Source: Rhodomicrobium sp. R_RK_3 (GTDB lineage Bacteria > Pseudomonadota > Alphaproteobacteria > Rhizobiales > Rhodomicrobiaceae). From it: a DNA stretch of 64,000 nucleotides. The stretch lies in contig NZ_MWLK01000022.1 in NCBI RefSeq assembly GCF_002198715.1, positions 42,344-106,343 of the forward strand. Reading direction: 5' to 3'. Shown here piece after piece: positions 1-7,971 of the stretch; position 1 is the first letter of the stretch, and every line of letters starts with the position of its first letter. The notes beneath the pieces were generated by a model. It worked only from the letters and a program-made list of their open reading frames with translations. It did no database searches and was not told the DNA's origin. The translations under genes and the position numbers were made by a program.

Positions 1-24
1 GGGGCCCACTCGCCTCTCCACTTG

Positions 25-86
25 CCGCAGCAATAGCTGAATATGATTGGGTCCCGGCTCGGCCTGACGGCCGTCCGGGACGACGG
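25..86. repeat. Dispersed repeat family R2, copy 1
   Basis: The stretch contains GATTGGGTCCCGGCTC, CTGACGGCC and GTCCGGGACGACG. Comparable words occur at 10470-10555 and 14523-14632. This copy is shorter than the other two. It is probably a non-coding intergenic palindrome of the REP/BIME kind. Confidence 0.6.
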
Positions 87-109
87 GGAGAGGACCTTCG
101 ATACGCAAA

Positions 110-156
110 GGTCTCCCATGGGAGAGGGGACCTGGCTGCGGATTGGTTGAGGGTCG
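110..156. repeat. Dispersed repeat family R3, copy 1
   Basis: A short palindrome, TCTCCCATGGGAGA, is followed by GGCTGCGGATTGGTT. The same trailing words follow the R3 copy near 28981-29030, and a similar one ends the copy at 14721-14845. Confidence 0.6.
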
Positions 157-228
157 TGCGCTGGCTCCCGCTTGAACTATCCTCGTCCAACAGCTCAGTT
201 GCGATCTCTGCGATTGCTCACCTCGCGA

Positions 229-336
229 TGTCATCCCCGCGAAGCGGGGATCCAGTAAAGGGCAACAACCGCCGACAGGCTGTGCCTTACCGCGATTGCT
301 GCGGAGTCCTCGATCTCCGCTTTCGCGGGGATGACA
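229..336. repeat. Dispersed repeat family R1, copy 1
   Basis: The element is bounded by perfect 15-base inverted arms, TGTCATCCCCGCGAA at 229-243 and its complement at 322-336. The core includes GGGGATCCAGTA and GATTGCTGCGGAG. It belongs to the same family as the elements at 7795-7896 and 37231-37337, although the core has diverged. Confidence 0.75.
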
Positions 337-372
337 AAAAGGGGCTCGACTTACGCTGCTTGCGGTCACGCG

Positions 373-2190
373 CTAGCGCCGCGCGAACAGCTTCTCGATG
401 TCGGAGAGTTGCAGCTCGATGAAGGTCGGGCGGCCGTGGTTGCATTGGCTGGCGTTGGGGGTGGCTTCCATCTCGCGCAGCAGGGCGTTCATCTCCTCCG
501 GCTTCAAGAGGCGGCCGGCGCGGACGCTGCCGTGGCAGGCGATGCGGGCGCAGATCTCGTGCAGGCGCTCCTCCAGGCCCGAGGCCGTGCCGAGCGCTTC
601 CAGCTCTTCGGCGAGGTCGGCAACGAGGGCCTTGATATTGCCCTTGGCCAGCAGGGCCGGGACTTCGCGGACGAGGATGGCGCCCTCGCCGAAGGGCTCC
701 AGCACGAGGCCGAGGCGGGTCAGCTCACCGGCGCGGCTGGCGAGCAGGGCGGCGCTGACGGCGTCCAGCTCGACCACTTCCGGGATCAGCAGCATCTGCC
801 GCTCAATGCCGCCATTGGCGAGCGCCGCTTTCAGCTTCTCGTAGACGAGGCGTTCATGCGCGGCGTGCTGGTCCACGATGACGACCGAATTGCCGGTTTC
901 CGCCACGATATAGGTCTCGTGCAATTGCGCGCGGGCGGCGCCGAGCGGGCGGTCGAGCAGATGCACGGGCGGCGGCTCCTGCGCGGCGGTGGCATTGGCG
1001 CTGATCGCGGCGACGCCATCGAGCGGCATCTGCCAATCCTCGGCGAAGCCGCCGCCGGCATATCGGCCGCCGGACGGCCGGGCAGGGTAGGGCGCCGGGC
1101 GCCATGCAGTCGCCGCGCTCGCATTGCGGCTACCTGGCACGGCGCCGCCGAACGCCATCGCCGCTCCGGCGAGCGCGGCGCTGGTCTTGACGCCGCCAGC
1201 CTCCAGCGCCCGGCGGATGGCGCTCACCACCAGCCCGCGCACCAGCGCGCTGTCGCGGAAGCGCACTTCGGATTTGGCCGGATGCACGTTCACATCCACC
1301 TCTTCCGCCGGAAGCGTGACGAACACCACCGCCATCGGATGGCGTCCGCGCGGCACGAGATCGCCATAGGCCGCACGTACGGCGGCGAGCAGCAGGCGGT
1401 CCTTCACCGGGCGGCCATTGATGAAGAGATATTGCATCTGCTGAGTGGGGCGGCTGAGCGTCGGCAGCCCGGCAAAGCCGCCGATGCGCGCGCCTTCGCG
1501 CTCTGCCGCGAGCGGCACGGCGTCTGCCGCGAATTCCTTGCCCATCACGCGGGCGAGACGCAGCCGCAAGCCTTCCCCGTCGCCATCCTGCACCGCCGGG
1601 AAACTCGCCCCGACCCGGTCCCCGCTCGACATCGAAAAGCCGATCTGCGGAAAGGCCAGCGCCACGCGCTTCACCAATTGCGCGATGGCGGCATTCTCGG
1701 CGGCTTCCGATTTCATGAATTTCAGCCGCGCGGGCGTCGCATAGAACAGGTCGCGCACCTCGACCCGGGTGCCGCCGTTCAGCGCCGCCGGCCTTGGACC
1801 GGTTTTGCGCCCCGCATTGACCTCGATCTCGAAGCCCGGGCCGCCGCCGCGCGGCTTCGACGCGATGGTCAGCTTCGCCACCGAGCCGATCGAGGGCAGC
1901 GCCTCGCCGCGAAAACCGAGCGTCGCGATGCGCAGCAGATCCTCGCCCGCCAGCTTGGACGTCGCATGGCGTTCGACGGAGAGCGCGAGATCGTCCGCGT
2001 CCATGCCGTCGCCGTCGTCGGTGATGCGGATCAGGCCGAGGCCGCCGCCGGTCGCCACGATCTCGATATTGCGCGCGCCCGCGTCGATGGCGTTCTCGAC
2101 CAGTTCCTTGACGGCGCTGGCCGGGCGCTCGATGACCTCACCCGCCGCGATCCGGTTGATGAGCTGAGGCGGTAGCTGGCGTATCGGCAT
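373..2190 (-). CDS. mutL: DNA mismatch repair protein MutL
   Basis: MutL couples mismatch recognition by MutS to strand processing. The N-terminal GHKL ATPase shows ENAIDAGA, a DDGDGM motif and GFRGEAL within the first 100 residues. The C-terminal part carries DQHAAHERLVYE (about residues 435-447) and CNHGRP near the end. Both belong to the metal-dependent nicking endonuclease found in MutL of bacteria lacking MutH. At 605 residues it is of normal length. The ATG at 2190 is preferred because GGGGA lies five bases upstream and the protein then begins at the conserved MPIRQLPPQLINRIAAGEV. The start lies inside the end of pgi, so the two are probably translationally coupled as the end of the lspA-M16-pgi-mutL string. 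Confidence 0.96.
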   Translation of the reverse strand: MPIRQLPPQLINRIAAGEVIERPASAVKELVENAIDAGARNIEIVATGGGLGLIRITDDGDGMDADDLALSVERHATSKLAGEDLLRIATLGFRGEALPSIGSVAKLTIASKPRGGGPGFEIEVNAGRKTGPRPAALNGGTRVEVRDLFYATPARLKFMKSEAAENAAIAQLVKRVALAFPQIGFSMSSGDRVGASFPAVQDGDGEGLRLRLARVMGKEFAADAVPLAAEREGARIGGFAGLPTLSRPTQQMQYLFINGRPVKDRLLLAAVRAAYGDLVPRGRHPMAVVFVTLPAEEVDVNVHPAKSEVRFRDSALVRGLVVSAIRRALEAGGVKTSAALAGAAMAFGGAVPGSRNASAATAWRPAPYPARPSGGRYAGGGFAEDWQMPLDGVAAISANATAAQEPPPVHLLDRPLGAARAQLHETYIVAETGNSVVIVDQHAAHERLVYEKLKAALANGGIERQMLLIPEVVELDAVSAALLASRAGELTRLGLVLEPFGEGAILVREVPALLAKGNIKALVADLAEELEALGTASGLEERLHEICARIACHGSVRAGRLLKPEEMNALLREMEATPNASQCNHGRPTFIELQLSDIEKLFARR

Positions 2191-3538
2191 TGCTGTCCCC
2201 AACCGCCATGGCTGCAAGCCGCTCCTTGGTCAGGCGCTTGCCGAGCTCCACGGCGGGCTGATCGAACGGATCGGCGCCGAGCAGTTCGGCGGCGAGAATC
2301 GTCTCAAGCATGAAATGCATCATCAGCCAGCCGAGGCTCCATTCGTCAAGCCGGGGCAGCTCGATTATCCTCACCGGTCTTTTATGGGCGACGAAGGCGT
2401 CGGTGATGGCCTTGGTCTGCGCCATGACCAGTTCGCCGACCGTGCGGCCGCCGAGATAGTCCGCGCCGGCCAGCGCCGCGAGATCGGCGGGCATCGGCGC
2501 GGTGTCTTCCTCCGGCAAGGCGGCGAGGCGGATGATGGTGGTCAGATGGTCCTGCGCGCCGCCGAGATAGAGCTGCAACTGGCTGTGCTGGTCGACCGGG
2601 CCGAGCGCGGCGACGGGCGTGGTGCCTTCCGAATCGTTCTTGCCGAGGCTCTCGGCCCAGAGCTGCACATACCAATCGGAGAAGCGCGCCAGCCGGTCGG
2701 CATAGGGCATCAGCACGGAAATATTGACGCCGCGCTCCTTGGCGAAACCGGCCGCCAGCGCCGCGCCGAGCGCGGGCGGGAAATCGGCGGGCTCGGCGGC
2801 GGCTTCGAGCGCCTCGAGCACGGCTTGGCCGCCGGCGCGGAAGGCGTTGAAATCGAGGCCGCGCGCGAAGGCCGGGATCATGCCGACATTGCTGAAGACC
2901 GAGAACCGGCCGCCGATGTCGCTGCGATGCGGCAGCATCGGCACGCCGAGCGCGGTGAAGAGTGCGCGCAGCCCGTTGGTGACGCCGGGCCGCTCCGGCT
3001 CGGTGATGCCGAGGAACAGGCGCGGGATGTCGGCTTCGCGGCCCTGCTCGCGCAGCCGGCCCATCACCGTCAGCGTCTGGCTGAGGGTTTCGGCGGTGTT
3101 GCCGGATTTGGAGATGACGACGTAGCGGGTGGTGTCGGGGTCGAGGATTTCGAGGCCCTTGGCGAGCGAGAGCGCGTCGAGATTGTCGTAGAAGCGCAGG
3201 CGCGGGCGGCGGCCCTTGCCGATGCGGTCGTCGCCCGGGATGAACCAGCCGCCGAGCTGGGCGAGCGCCTGTCCGCCAAGGCTCGACCCGCCGGTGCCGA
3301 AGATGACCAGAACGCGGGCGCCCTCGACGAGCCTGTCATAGGCCGCCTCGGCCTCCGCGAGATCCGCTTCGTCCGAGAGCACGGCAAGCGGTCCGAGGCT
3401 CTTCTCGCGCGCCTGGCGCTTCAGCTCATCGAGGCGCGGACCGAGCGTGTCGGTCCAGCGCGCCAGTTCGTCTTCGCCGAGCCCGAGCGCGCCGATGGCG
3501 CTGTCCAGGCAGCCGTCAATCCGGTGCGTGATGGTCAT
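2138..3538 (-). CDS. pgi: Glucose-6-phosphate isomerase
   Basis: The enzyme interconverts glucose 6-phosphate and fructose 6-phosphate in the cytoplasm, linking glycolysis or Entner-Doudoroff flow with gluconeogenesis. Sugar-isomerase (SIS) signatures are visible: GTGGSSLGG near residue 80, SKSGNTAET near 145, and the phosphoglucose isomerase signature region GKNDSEGTTP near 300. The C-terminal LPRLDEWSLGWLMMHF stretch is also typical. At 466 residues it is shorter than the 549-residue E. coli enzyme, as in many alphaproteobacteria. Its 3' end overlaps the mutL start by 53 bases, and the gene follows the M16 pair by 16 bases, which suggests one transcript. Confidence 0.93.
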   Translation of the reverse strand: MTITHRIDGCLDSAIGALGLGEDELARWTDTLGPRLDELKRQAREKSLGPLAVLSDEADLAEAEAAYDRLVEGARVLVIFGTGGSSLGGQALAQLGGWFIPGDDRIGKGRRPRLRFYDNLDALSLAKGLEILDPDTTRYVVISKSGNTAETLSQTLTVMGRLREQGREADIPRLFLGITEPERPGVTNGLRALFTALGVPMLPHRSDIGGRFSVFSNVGMIPAFARGLDFNAFRAGGQAVLEALEAAAEPADFPPALGAALAAGFAKERGVNISVLMPYADRLARFSDWYVQLWAESLGKNDSEGTTPVAALGPVDQHSQLQLYLGGAQDHLTTIIRLAALPEEDTAPMPADLAALAGADYLGGRTVGELVMAQTKAITDAFVAHKRPVRIIELPRLDEWSLGWLMMHFMLETILAAELLGADPFDQPAVELGKRLTKERLAAMAVGDSNADTPATASAHQPDRGG

Positions 3539-3554
3539 GCACCGACATTAACGG

Positions 3555-4952
3555 TCAGCCGCGCGGAAGGGAAGCGGGAGCGGCAGGCTTTTCTCCGGTC
3601 GAGGTCAGCCCTTCCGGCTGGCCGACGATGGTGATGACCATGTCGTCGGGCTTGATGATCTTCGCCGCGCGCTTGATGTCGGCCATGGTCACGGCTTCAA
3701 CCAGCGCGTTGCGCTTGTCGATATAGTCGATGCCGAGATCCTCGATCTGCTGCCAGAGCACGATCTGCGCGATCGACTGGCTGGAGCTGAAGCGCAGCGC
3801 GTAGGAGCCGGTCAGATAGCGCTTGGCGTCGTCCAGCTCGGCCTGAGTCGGGCCGTCGGTGGCGATGCGGTTCAGCGTCTTCTTGATGACTTCCAGCGAT
3901 TCGCCGACCGACTTGTTCTCGGTGGCGACGCCGCCGAGCAGGATGCCGGCCCGCTCCAGCGGGTAGAGATAGGTGTAGACCGAATAGGCCAGGCCCCGCT
4001 TCTCGCGCACTTCCTCCATCAGCAGCGAGGCGAAGCCGCCGCCGCCGATGATGTAATTGAGGATGTAGGCGGCCATGAAGTCCTCATCCTTGCGCTTGGG
4101 ACCGGGCTGGCCGAACATCACCACCGATTGCGGCATGGCCATCGGGATGATCTTACTGCGCGGCTCAGTGTGCCAGACGGCTTCGGGGATGGGCTTCAGC
4201 TCGGCCTTGGCCGGCAGCGCGCCGAAAATGCCGTCGAGGCGCTGGGCGAGTTCGGCCGCGTCGATGTCGCCGACCACCGAGACATAGAGATTGTCGCGGG
4301 CGAAATTGCGCTTCACGTAGCCCTTCAGATCCTCGGGGGTGATGCTGGCGACGGTCGTCGCATCGCCCTTGGTCGGCACCGCATAGGGGTGTCCGGCGAA
4401 GACCTGGGCGAACCAGGCGCTGGATGCGACCTGATCGGGGTCTTCATTGTCGGTCTTGATGAGGGTGAAGATCTGCTCGCGGACGCGGTCGACGGCGTCC
4501 TGGTCCATGCGGGGCTGGCTGAGCACGAGGCCGAGCAGGCGGAAGGCTTCGTCCTTGTTCTTGGTCAAGGTCTTGACGCCGCCGGTCAGGACGTCGCGGC
4601 TCGCCTCGAAGCCGATCTCGATGGCCTGGCCTTCGAGCAGCTCCTGGAATTCCTGGCTGCGGATGTCGCCGGCGCCCTCGTCCAGCGTGCCGCTGACGAA
4701 ATAGGCAAGCCCTTCCTTGTTCGCCGGGTCCTGGCTGCTGCCGCCCTTGAAGCCGAATTGCATGGCGATCAGCGGGAGGGTGTGATCCTCCACCAGCCAG
4801 GCTTCGACGCCTTTGGGACTGACGACCTTTTGAATCTGCATGGCCTGTGCCGGAGCAATGAGGAAGAACAGAGTGAAGAGGGAAGATGCAGCCAGCGACG
4901 CCGCGCGCTGGGCGCTTCGGCTCTCACCGTCTCGATTACGCCGCCAGAACAT
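3555..4952 (-). CDS. M16-family peptidase homologue, non-catalytic partner
   Basis: This exported protein has the two-lobe M16 (pitrilysin/processing peptidase) fold but lacks the zinc-binding HxxEH motif. The equivalent position reads KEGLAYFVSGTLDEGAGD. It keeps the second-lobe REKRGLAYSVYTYL region with the Arg/Tyr pair that contacts substrate in M16B heterodimers. An N-terminal hydrophobic segment ending near APAQA looks like a signal peptide. The gene lies 11 bases after a catalytic M16 gene. In known bacterial M16B systems one subunit carries zinc and the other carries the R/Y pair, so these two genes probably make one periplasmic heterodimer. Confidence 0.9.
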   Translation of the reverse strand: MFWRRNRDGESRSAQRAASLAASSLFTLFFLIAPAQAMQIQKVVSPKGVEAWLVEDHTLPLIAMQFGFKGGSSQDPANKEGLAYFVSGTLDEGAGDIRSQEFQELLEGQAIEIGFEASRDVLTGGVKTLTKNKDEAFRLLGLVLSQPRMDQDAVDRVREQIFTLIKTDNEDPDQVASSAWFAQVFAGHPYAVPTKGDATTVASITPEDLKGYVKRNFARDNLYVSVVGDIDAAELAQRLDGIFGALPAKAELKPIPEAVWHTEPRSKIIPMAMPQSVVMFGQPGPKRKDEDFMAAYILNYIIGGGGFASLLMEEVREKRGLAYSVYTYLYPLERAGILLGGVATENKSVGESLEVIKKTLNRIATDGPTQAELDDAKRYLTGSYALRFSSSQSIAQIVLWQQIEDLGIDYIDKRNALVEAVTMADIKRAAKIIKPDDMVITIVGQPEGLTSTGEKPAAPASLPRG

Positions 4953-4963
4953 GGGGTCAAATC

Positions 4964-6412
4964 CTAGTGGATGGTGTCGGTTGGGCCGGGGACGGACACT
5001 TTGCCGCGCGCAGCCAGCGTCTTGTTGACGGCAAGCAGCTCGCCGGTGACGGAGCGCTTGAGGTCGAGATATTTCTGCGCCGCGGTCTGGATGTCGGCCA
5101 GCGTCACCGCTTCGAGGCGCTTGGCACGGTCCTTCATGTCGGCGATCGAGCGGCCGGTGACCATGGCCCAGCCATAGGTGCGGGCCTGATTGAACTGGCT
5201 GTCTTCCTTATAGACCAGTTCGGCGATCTGGGCGTTGCGGGCGCGGGTCAGTTCGGGCTCGGTAACGCCCTTGTCGCGCACTTCGGCGATGACTTCGTCG
5301 GCGGCGGCTTCGATCGCCGAGAGCGGGGTGTCGCCCGCCGCGACCGCATAGAGGCCAAAGGTGCCGGAATCGAGGCTTTCGCCGCCATACCATGCGCCCG
5401 CCGCCGAGGCTTTCTTATCCTCGACCACCAGCTTCTTGTAGAGGCGGCCGGTGCTGCTCGAGCCGATGATGGCAGAGAGCAATTCCAGCGCTTCGGCCTC
5501 GCGGTCTGCGGCGGTGGCGTAGGAGGGGGCCAGATATTGGCGCGACAGCGTGTCCTTGGCGACGCGCGGATCCTTCAGCACGACGCGGCGGGGCGCCTGC
5601 GGCTCGGGCTCGTCGACGCGCTGGCGTGTGAGCGTCAGGCCGGTGGGCTTGACCTTGCCGTAGGTCTCGTTGGCCAGCTTGATGACGGCTTCAGGCTCGA
5701 CATCGCCGGCGACGACCAGGATGGCGTTATCGGGCGAGTAGAAGCGCTTGTAGAAGTCCAAGGCGTCCTGGCGGCTCAGCGACTTGATCTCGTGCTCCCA
5801 GCCGATGACGGGAATGCCGTAAGGGTGGGCGAGATAGAGCGCGGCGCTCATCTGTTCGGACAGGATGCTGCCGGGGTCGTTGTCGACGCGGGTGCGGCGC
5901 TCTTCCAGCACCACCTTGCGCTCATTGACGACGTCCTCCTCCAGCAGCCGCAGGTTGACCATGCGGTCCGCCTCCATATCCATCACCAGCGGCAGGCGGT
6001 CGGTGGCGACGCGCTGGAAATAGGCGGTGGTGTCCTGGGTGGTGAAGGCGTTGTCCTGGCCGCCATTGCGGGCGACGATCTTGGAGAATTCCGCCGGCGC
6101 GATCTTCTGCGTGCCCTTGAACATTAGGTGCTCGAGGAAATGGGCGATGCCGGACTTGCCCTGCGGCTCGTCCGCCGCTCCGACTTTATAGAAGACGATA
6201 TGGGTGGCGACTGGCGCGCGGTGATCGGGGATGACGACCACTTCCATGCCGTTGGCTAATTTCGTGTGGGTAACGTCCGAACTCGCGGCGGAGGCGGCCG
6301 ACGCCGAACCGATCAAGACCATCAGGGATCCCAGAGAGGCCAGAATTCGACTGTGCAACACAATGACACCGTGTTGGTGAACGAGGAATTTATCCGTGCG
6401 GCAGTATCCCAT
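4964..6412 (-). CDS. M16-family zinc metallopeptidase, catalytic subunit
   Basis: The zinc site HFLEH (HxxEH) occurs in GIAHFLEHLMFKGT, with the downstream glutamate region NAFTTQDTTAYF. An N-terminal hydrophobic stretch ending in SASAASAAS is a likely signal peptide, so it should act in the periplasm on misfolded or signal-derived peptides. It sits directly upstream of its zinc-less paralogue. The start is uncertain: ATG at 6412 is used here, but GTG at 6361 gives a shorter and more typical signal peptide and TTG at 6430 is also open. None has a convincing ribosome binding site. Confidence 0.92.
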   Translation of the reverse strand: MGYCRTDKFLVHQHGVIVLHSRILASLGSLMVLIGSASAASAASSDVTHTKLANGMEVVVIPDHRAPVATHIVFYKVGAADEPQGKSGIAHFLEHLMFKGTQKIAPAEFSKIVARNGGQDNAFTTQDTTAYFQRVATDRLPLVMDMEADRMVNLRLLEEDVVNERKVVLEERRTRVDNDPGSILSEQMSAALYLAHPYGIPVIGWEHEIKSLSRQDALDFYKRFYSPDNAILVVAGDVEPEAVIKLANETYGKVKPTGLTLTRQRVDEPEPQAPRRVVLKDPRVAKDTLSRQYLAPSYATAADREAEALELLSAIIGSSSTGRLYKKLVVEDKKASAAGAWYGGESLDSGTFGLYAVAAGDTPLSAIEAAADEVIAEVRDKGVTEPELTRARNAQIAELVYKEDSQFNQARTYGWAMVTGRSIADMKDRAKRLEAVTLADIQTAAQKYLDLKRSVTGELLAVNKTLAARGKVSVPGPTDTIH

Positions 6413-6586
6413 GGGACTGCACAGCGACAAGTTACAATTTGGACAGGCCGACGCAAAGCCTAGTGGCCCGGGCGGTTAATTTCTGCTCGGGCCGCCGCCG
6501 GGAACAACGGGCGAAATCCATGCTGAATCTTGGTGAAACGCCCGCTGTATCTGGAGCGGCGCGCCGTCATTGTGCCAGAAACGGAC

Positions 6587-6620
6587 ACGCCCGGCGCGAT
6601 TGCGGCCGGGCGTAGCATTT
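6587..6620. terminator. Probable intrinsic terminator hairpin
   Basis: ACGCCCGG at 6587-6594 pairs with CCGGGCGT at 6606-6613 around an 11-base loop. On the plus strand it is followed by AGCATTTT, and on the minus strand by GTCCGTTTC. It lies about 75 bases beyond the stop of the minus-strand lipoprotein gene. It could end or attenuate transcription between that gene and the M16 genes. Confidence 0.5.
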
Positions 6621-6652
6621 TCGGTCTACCATACGGCTAAAGGCGGATGCGC

Positions 6653-6668
6653 AGCGGCCTAGGCCGCT
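6653..6668. promoter_or_regulatory. Perfect 16-base palindrome after lipoprotein gene
   Basis: AGCGGCCTAGGCCGCT is a perfect palindrome, followed at once by a partial second copy, CGGCCTAGGCT. It lies just beyond the lipoprotein stop codon. It could form part of a terminator or be a protein-binding site, and the sequence does not decide which. Confidence 0.4.
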
Positions 6669-6685
6669 CGGCCTAGGCTCGCACG

Positions 6686-7156
6686 CTATTGCTGCTGTTC
6701 GACCTGATCCTTGCTGTTCAGGTTTTTGCTGATCGCCTTGCCCAGTTTAGACGGGCAGCGCGCCTCCCGGCCGACATTCTTCTCGAATTCGGTGATGTTG
6801 GCCTTCTTGCTCCAGTCGCCCTCGGCGCAATATTTCTCCTGGGCGGCGGTCTCTTCGTCGGCCTTGCGCTTCTTGATCTGGTCAGCGTCCTGCGGCCAGT
6901 TCTGCTTGCCGTTGATGCTCGCGGTGTGGGTGCCGGGCTCGGGCAGCTTGTCGGTCGAAGGCGGCACGACAAGGCCGGTGCGTTCCGGCAGGTCGTCATC
7001 GTCCTTCTTCTTGGCCGTGAAATTGATGCCGACCGCGTCCAGGATCGGCGCGTCGACATCGACGCCGACACCACCGGCGCAGCCGCCGAGAGCGACGGAA
7101 CCGCCCAGAAGCGAAGCGATCGCCAAATTGCGCAGCAGCCGGACAGTGCTAACCAT
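6686..7156 (-). CDS. Predicted outer-envelope lipoprotein in the lspA-M16 cluster
   Basis: The 156-residue product has a classical lipoprotein signal ending VALGGC, with the lipidated cysteine at residue 26. The mature part is polar and charged, includes a KKKDDDD patch, and has no recognisable catalytic motif. Its position between lspA and an M16 peptidase gene matches the place of DUF3035/BamF-type lipoproteins in alphaproteobacteria. That assignment rests on context and cannot be confirmed here. The ATG at 7156 is chosen over 7177 because GGGGGA lies about six bases upstream of it. LspA, encoded just upstream, would process the precursor. Confidence 0.75.
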   Translation of the reverse strand: MVSTVRLLRNLAIASLLGGSVALGGCAGGVGVDVDAPILDAVGINFTAKKKDDDDLPERTGLVVPPSTDKLPEPGTHTASINGKQNWPQDADQIKKRKADEETAAQEKYCAEGDWSKKANITEFEKNVGREARCPSKLGKAISKNLNSKDQVEQQQ

Positions 7157-7187
7157 TGGATTCCCCCGAATCGCCATTATTGCTGAT

Positions 7188-7733
7188 TTATACGCCTTTT
7201 GGGACTTTTGTGTGACTCGAGAACGCCCAGTCCAGCATCAGCCCGATGACGCCCGCGGTGATCGCGACATCGGCGATGTTGAAGACGTACCAGTAGAATC
7301 CGGCATAGTGAAAGGAAAAGAAATCGGCCACCGCGCCATGCACGATGCGGTCGCAGATATTGCCGAGCGCCCCGCCGGCGATCAGCCCCAGCGAAATGGC
7401 GGCCAGCCGCGAGCCGGCATTGCCGATCCACAGAATGAGCGCCACGACCGCGATCGCCGAGACCGCCGTCAGGGCGATCCGCCCCGCATCGCTGTCCTGC
7501 TGCAAGAGGCCGTAGGAAATGCCGGGGTTCCAGCGCAGCACCAGATCGAAGAAGGAGGTCATCACGACCTTGCCGCGCTCGCCGATGCGGTAGATGTCCA
7601 GCATCCAATATTTGTGGAGCTGATCGGCGGCGAAGGCGACCAGCGCGACGGCGAGGCCGAGCAGGCTGAACCGGCCCCAGAGGCGGGCGCCGCCGAGCCA
7701 ATGATGCCCGATCTCCTTGCCGATTTCCGACAT
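7188..7733 (-). CDS. lspA: Lipoprotein signal peptidase (signal peptidase II)
   Basis: This inner-membrane aspartic peptidase removes signal peptides from diacylglyceryl-modified prolipoproteins. Four hydrophobic segments are visible. The two conserved aspartate regions are present: GNICDRIVHGAVADF near residue 125 and FNIADVAI near 150, which together supply the catalytic pair. Its 181 residues fit the family. The start is preceded by AAGG, and the gene is followed 31 bases later by a lipoprotein gene, itself a likely substrate. It heads the lspA-to-mutL string on the minus strand. Confidence 0.95.
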   Translation of the reverse strand: MSEIGKEIGHHWLGGARLWGRFSLLGLAVALVAFAADQLHKYWMLDIYRIGERGKVVMTSFFDLVLRWNPGISYGLLQQDSDAGRIALTAVSAIAVVALILWIGNAGSRLAAISLGLIAGGALGNICDRIVHGAVADFFSFHYAGFYWYVFNIADVAITAGVIGLMLDWAFSSHTKVPKGV

Positions 7734-7794
7734 GCCCTTGACCTTCTGGTTGCACCGGGAGCCATGCTCGAGGAGAGCCTCGGACTCCTTTCGA

Positions 7795-7896
7795 AATCCC
7801 CGCGAAGGCGGGGATCCAGTAATTACAAACTCTGGGCCGGGGCTCTGCCCGTCCCGAAATGCTGCGGCGTACTGGATCCCCGCCTTCGCGGGGATT
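7795..7896. repeat. Dispersed repeat family R1, copy 2 (best preserved)
   Basis: Perfect 27-base inverted arms lie at 7795-7821 and 7870-7896, starting AATCCCCGCGAAGG and ending GGATCCAGTA. Each arm contains its own smaller palindrome (CCCCGC/GCGGGG around GAA). The 48-base core ends AAATGCTGCGGCG, which is also found in the copy at 37 kb. Such an element could fold as a long hairpin in RNA and may serve as a terminator for neighbouring genes. Confidence 0.85.
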
Positions 7897-7971
7897 GCGC
7901 CGGTATGTATGTCGAACGCGTCCCTGCTGACCCGCTCACCTTCGCATGGCTAGCGGCGTGCGGCGGGGCCG

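Larger units (their letters stand above)
1..372. other. Gene-free left edge filled with dispersed repeats
   Basis: No coding region is supported here. The stretch carries one copy each of three repeat families that recur elsewhere in the window: a CGTCCGGGACGACG-type element at about 25-86, a CTCCC-ATGG-GAG element at 110-156, and an ATCCCCGCGAA palindrome at 229-336. The short open frames crossing it run through the repeats and show no family resemblance. It follows the end of mutL on the minus strand, so transcription terminators could lie among these palindromes. Confidence 0.7.

Noticed and set aside
331-2175. A 614-codon open frame on the plus strand antisense to mutL
   Set aside because: It mirrors the codon structure of mutL, has Ala/Arg/His-rich low-complexity sequence and no family pattern. 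It is a shadow caused by high GC content.
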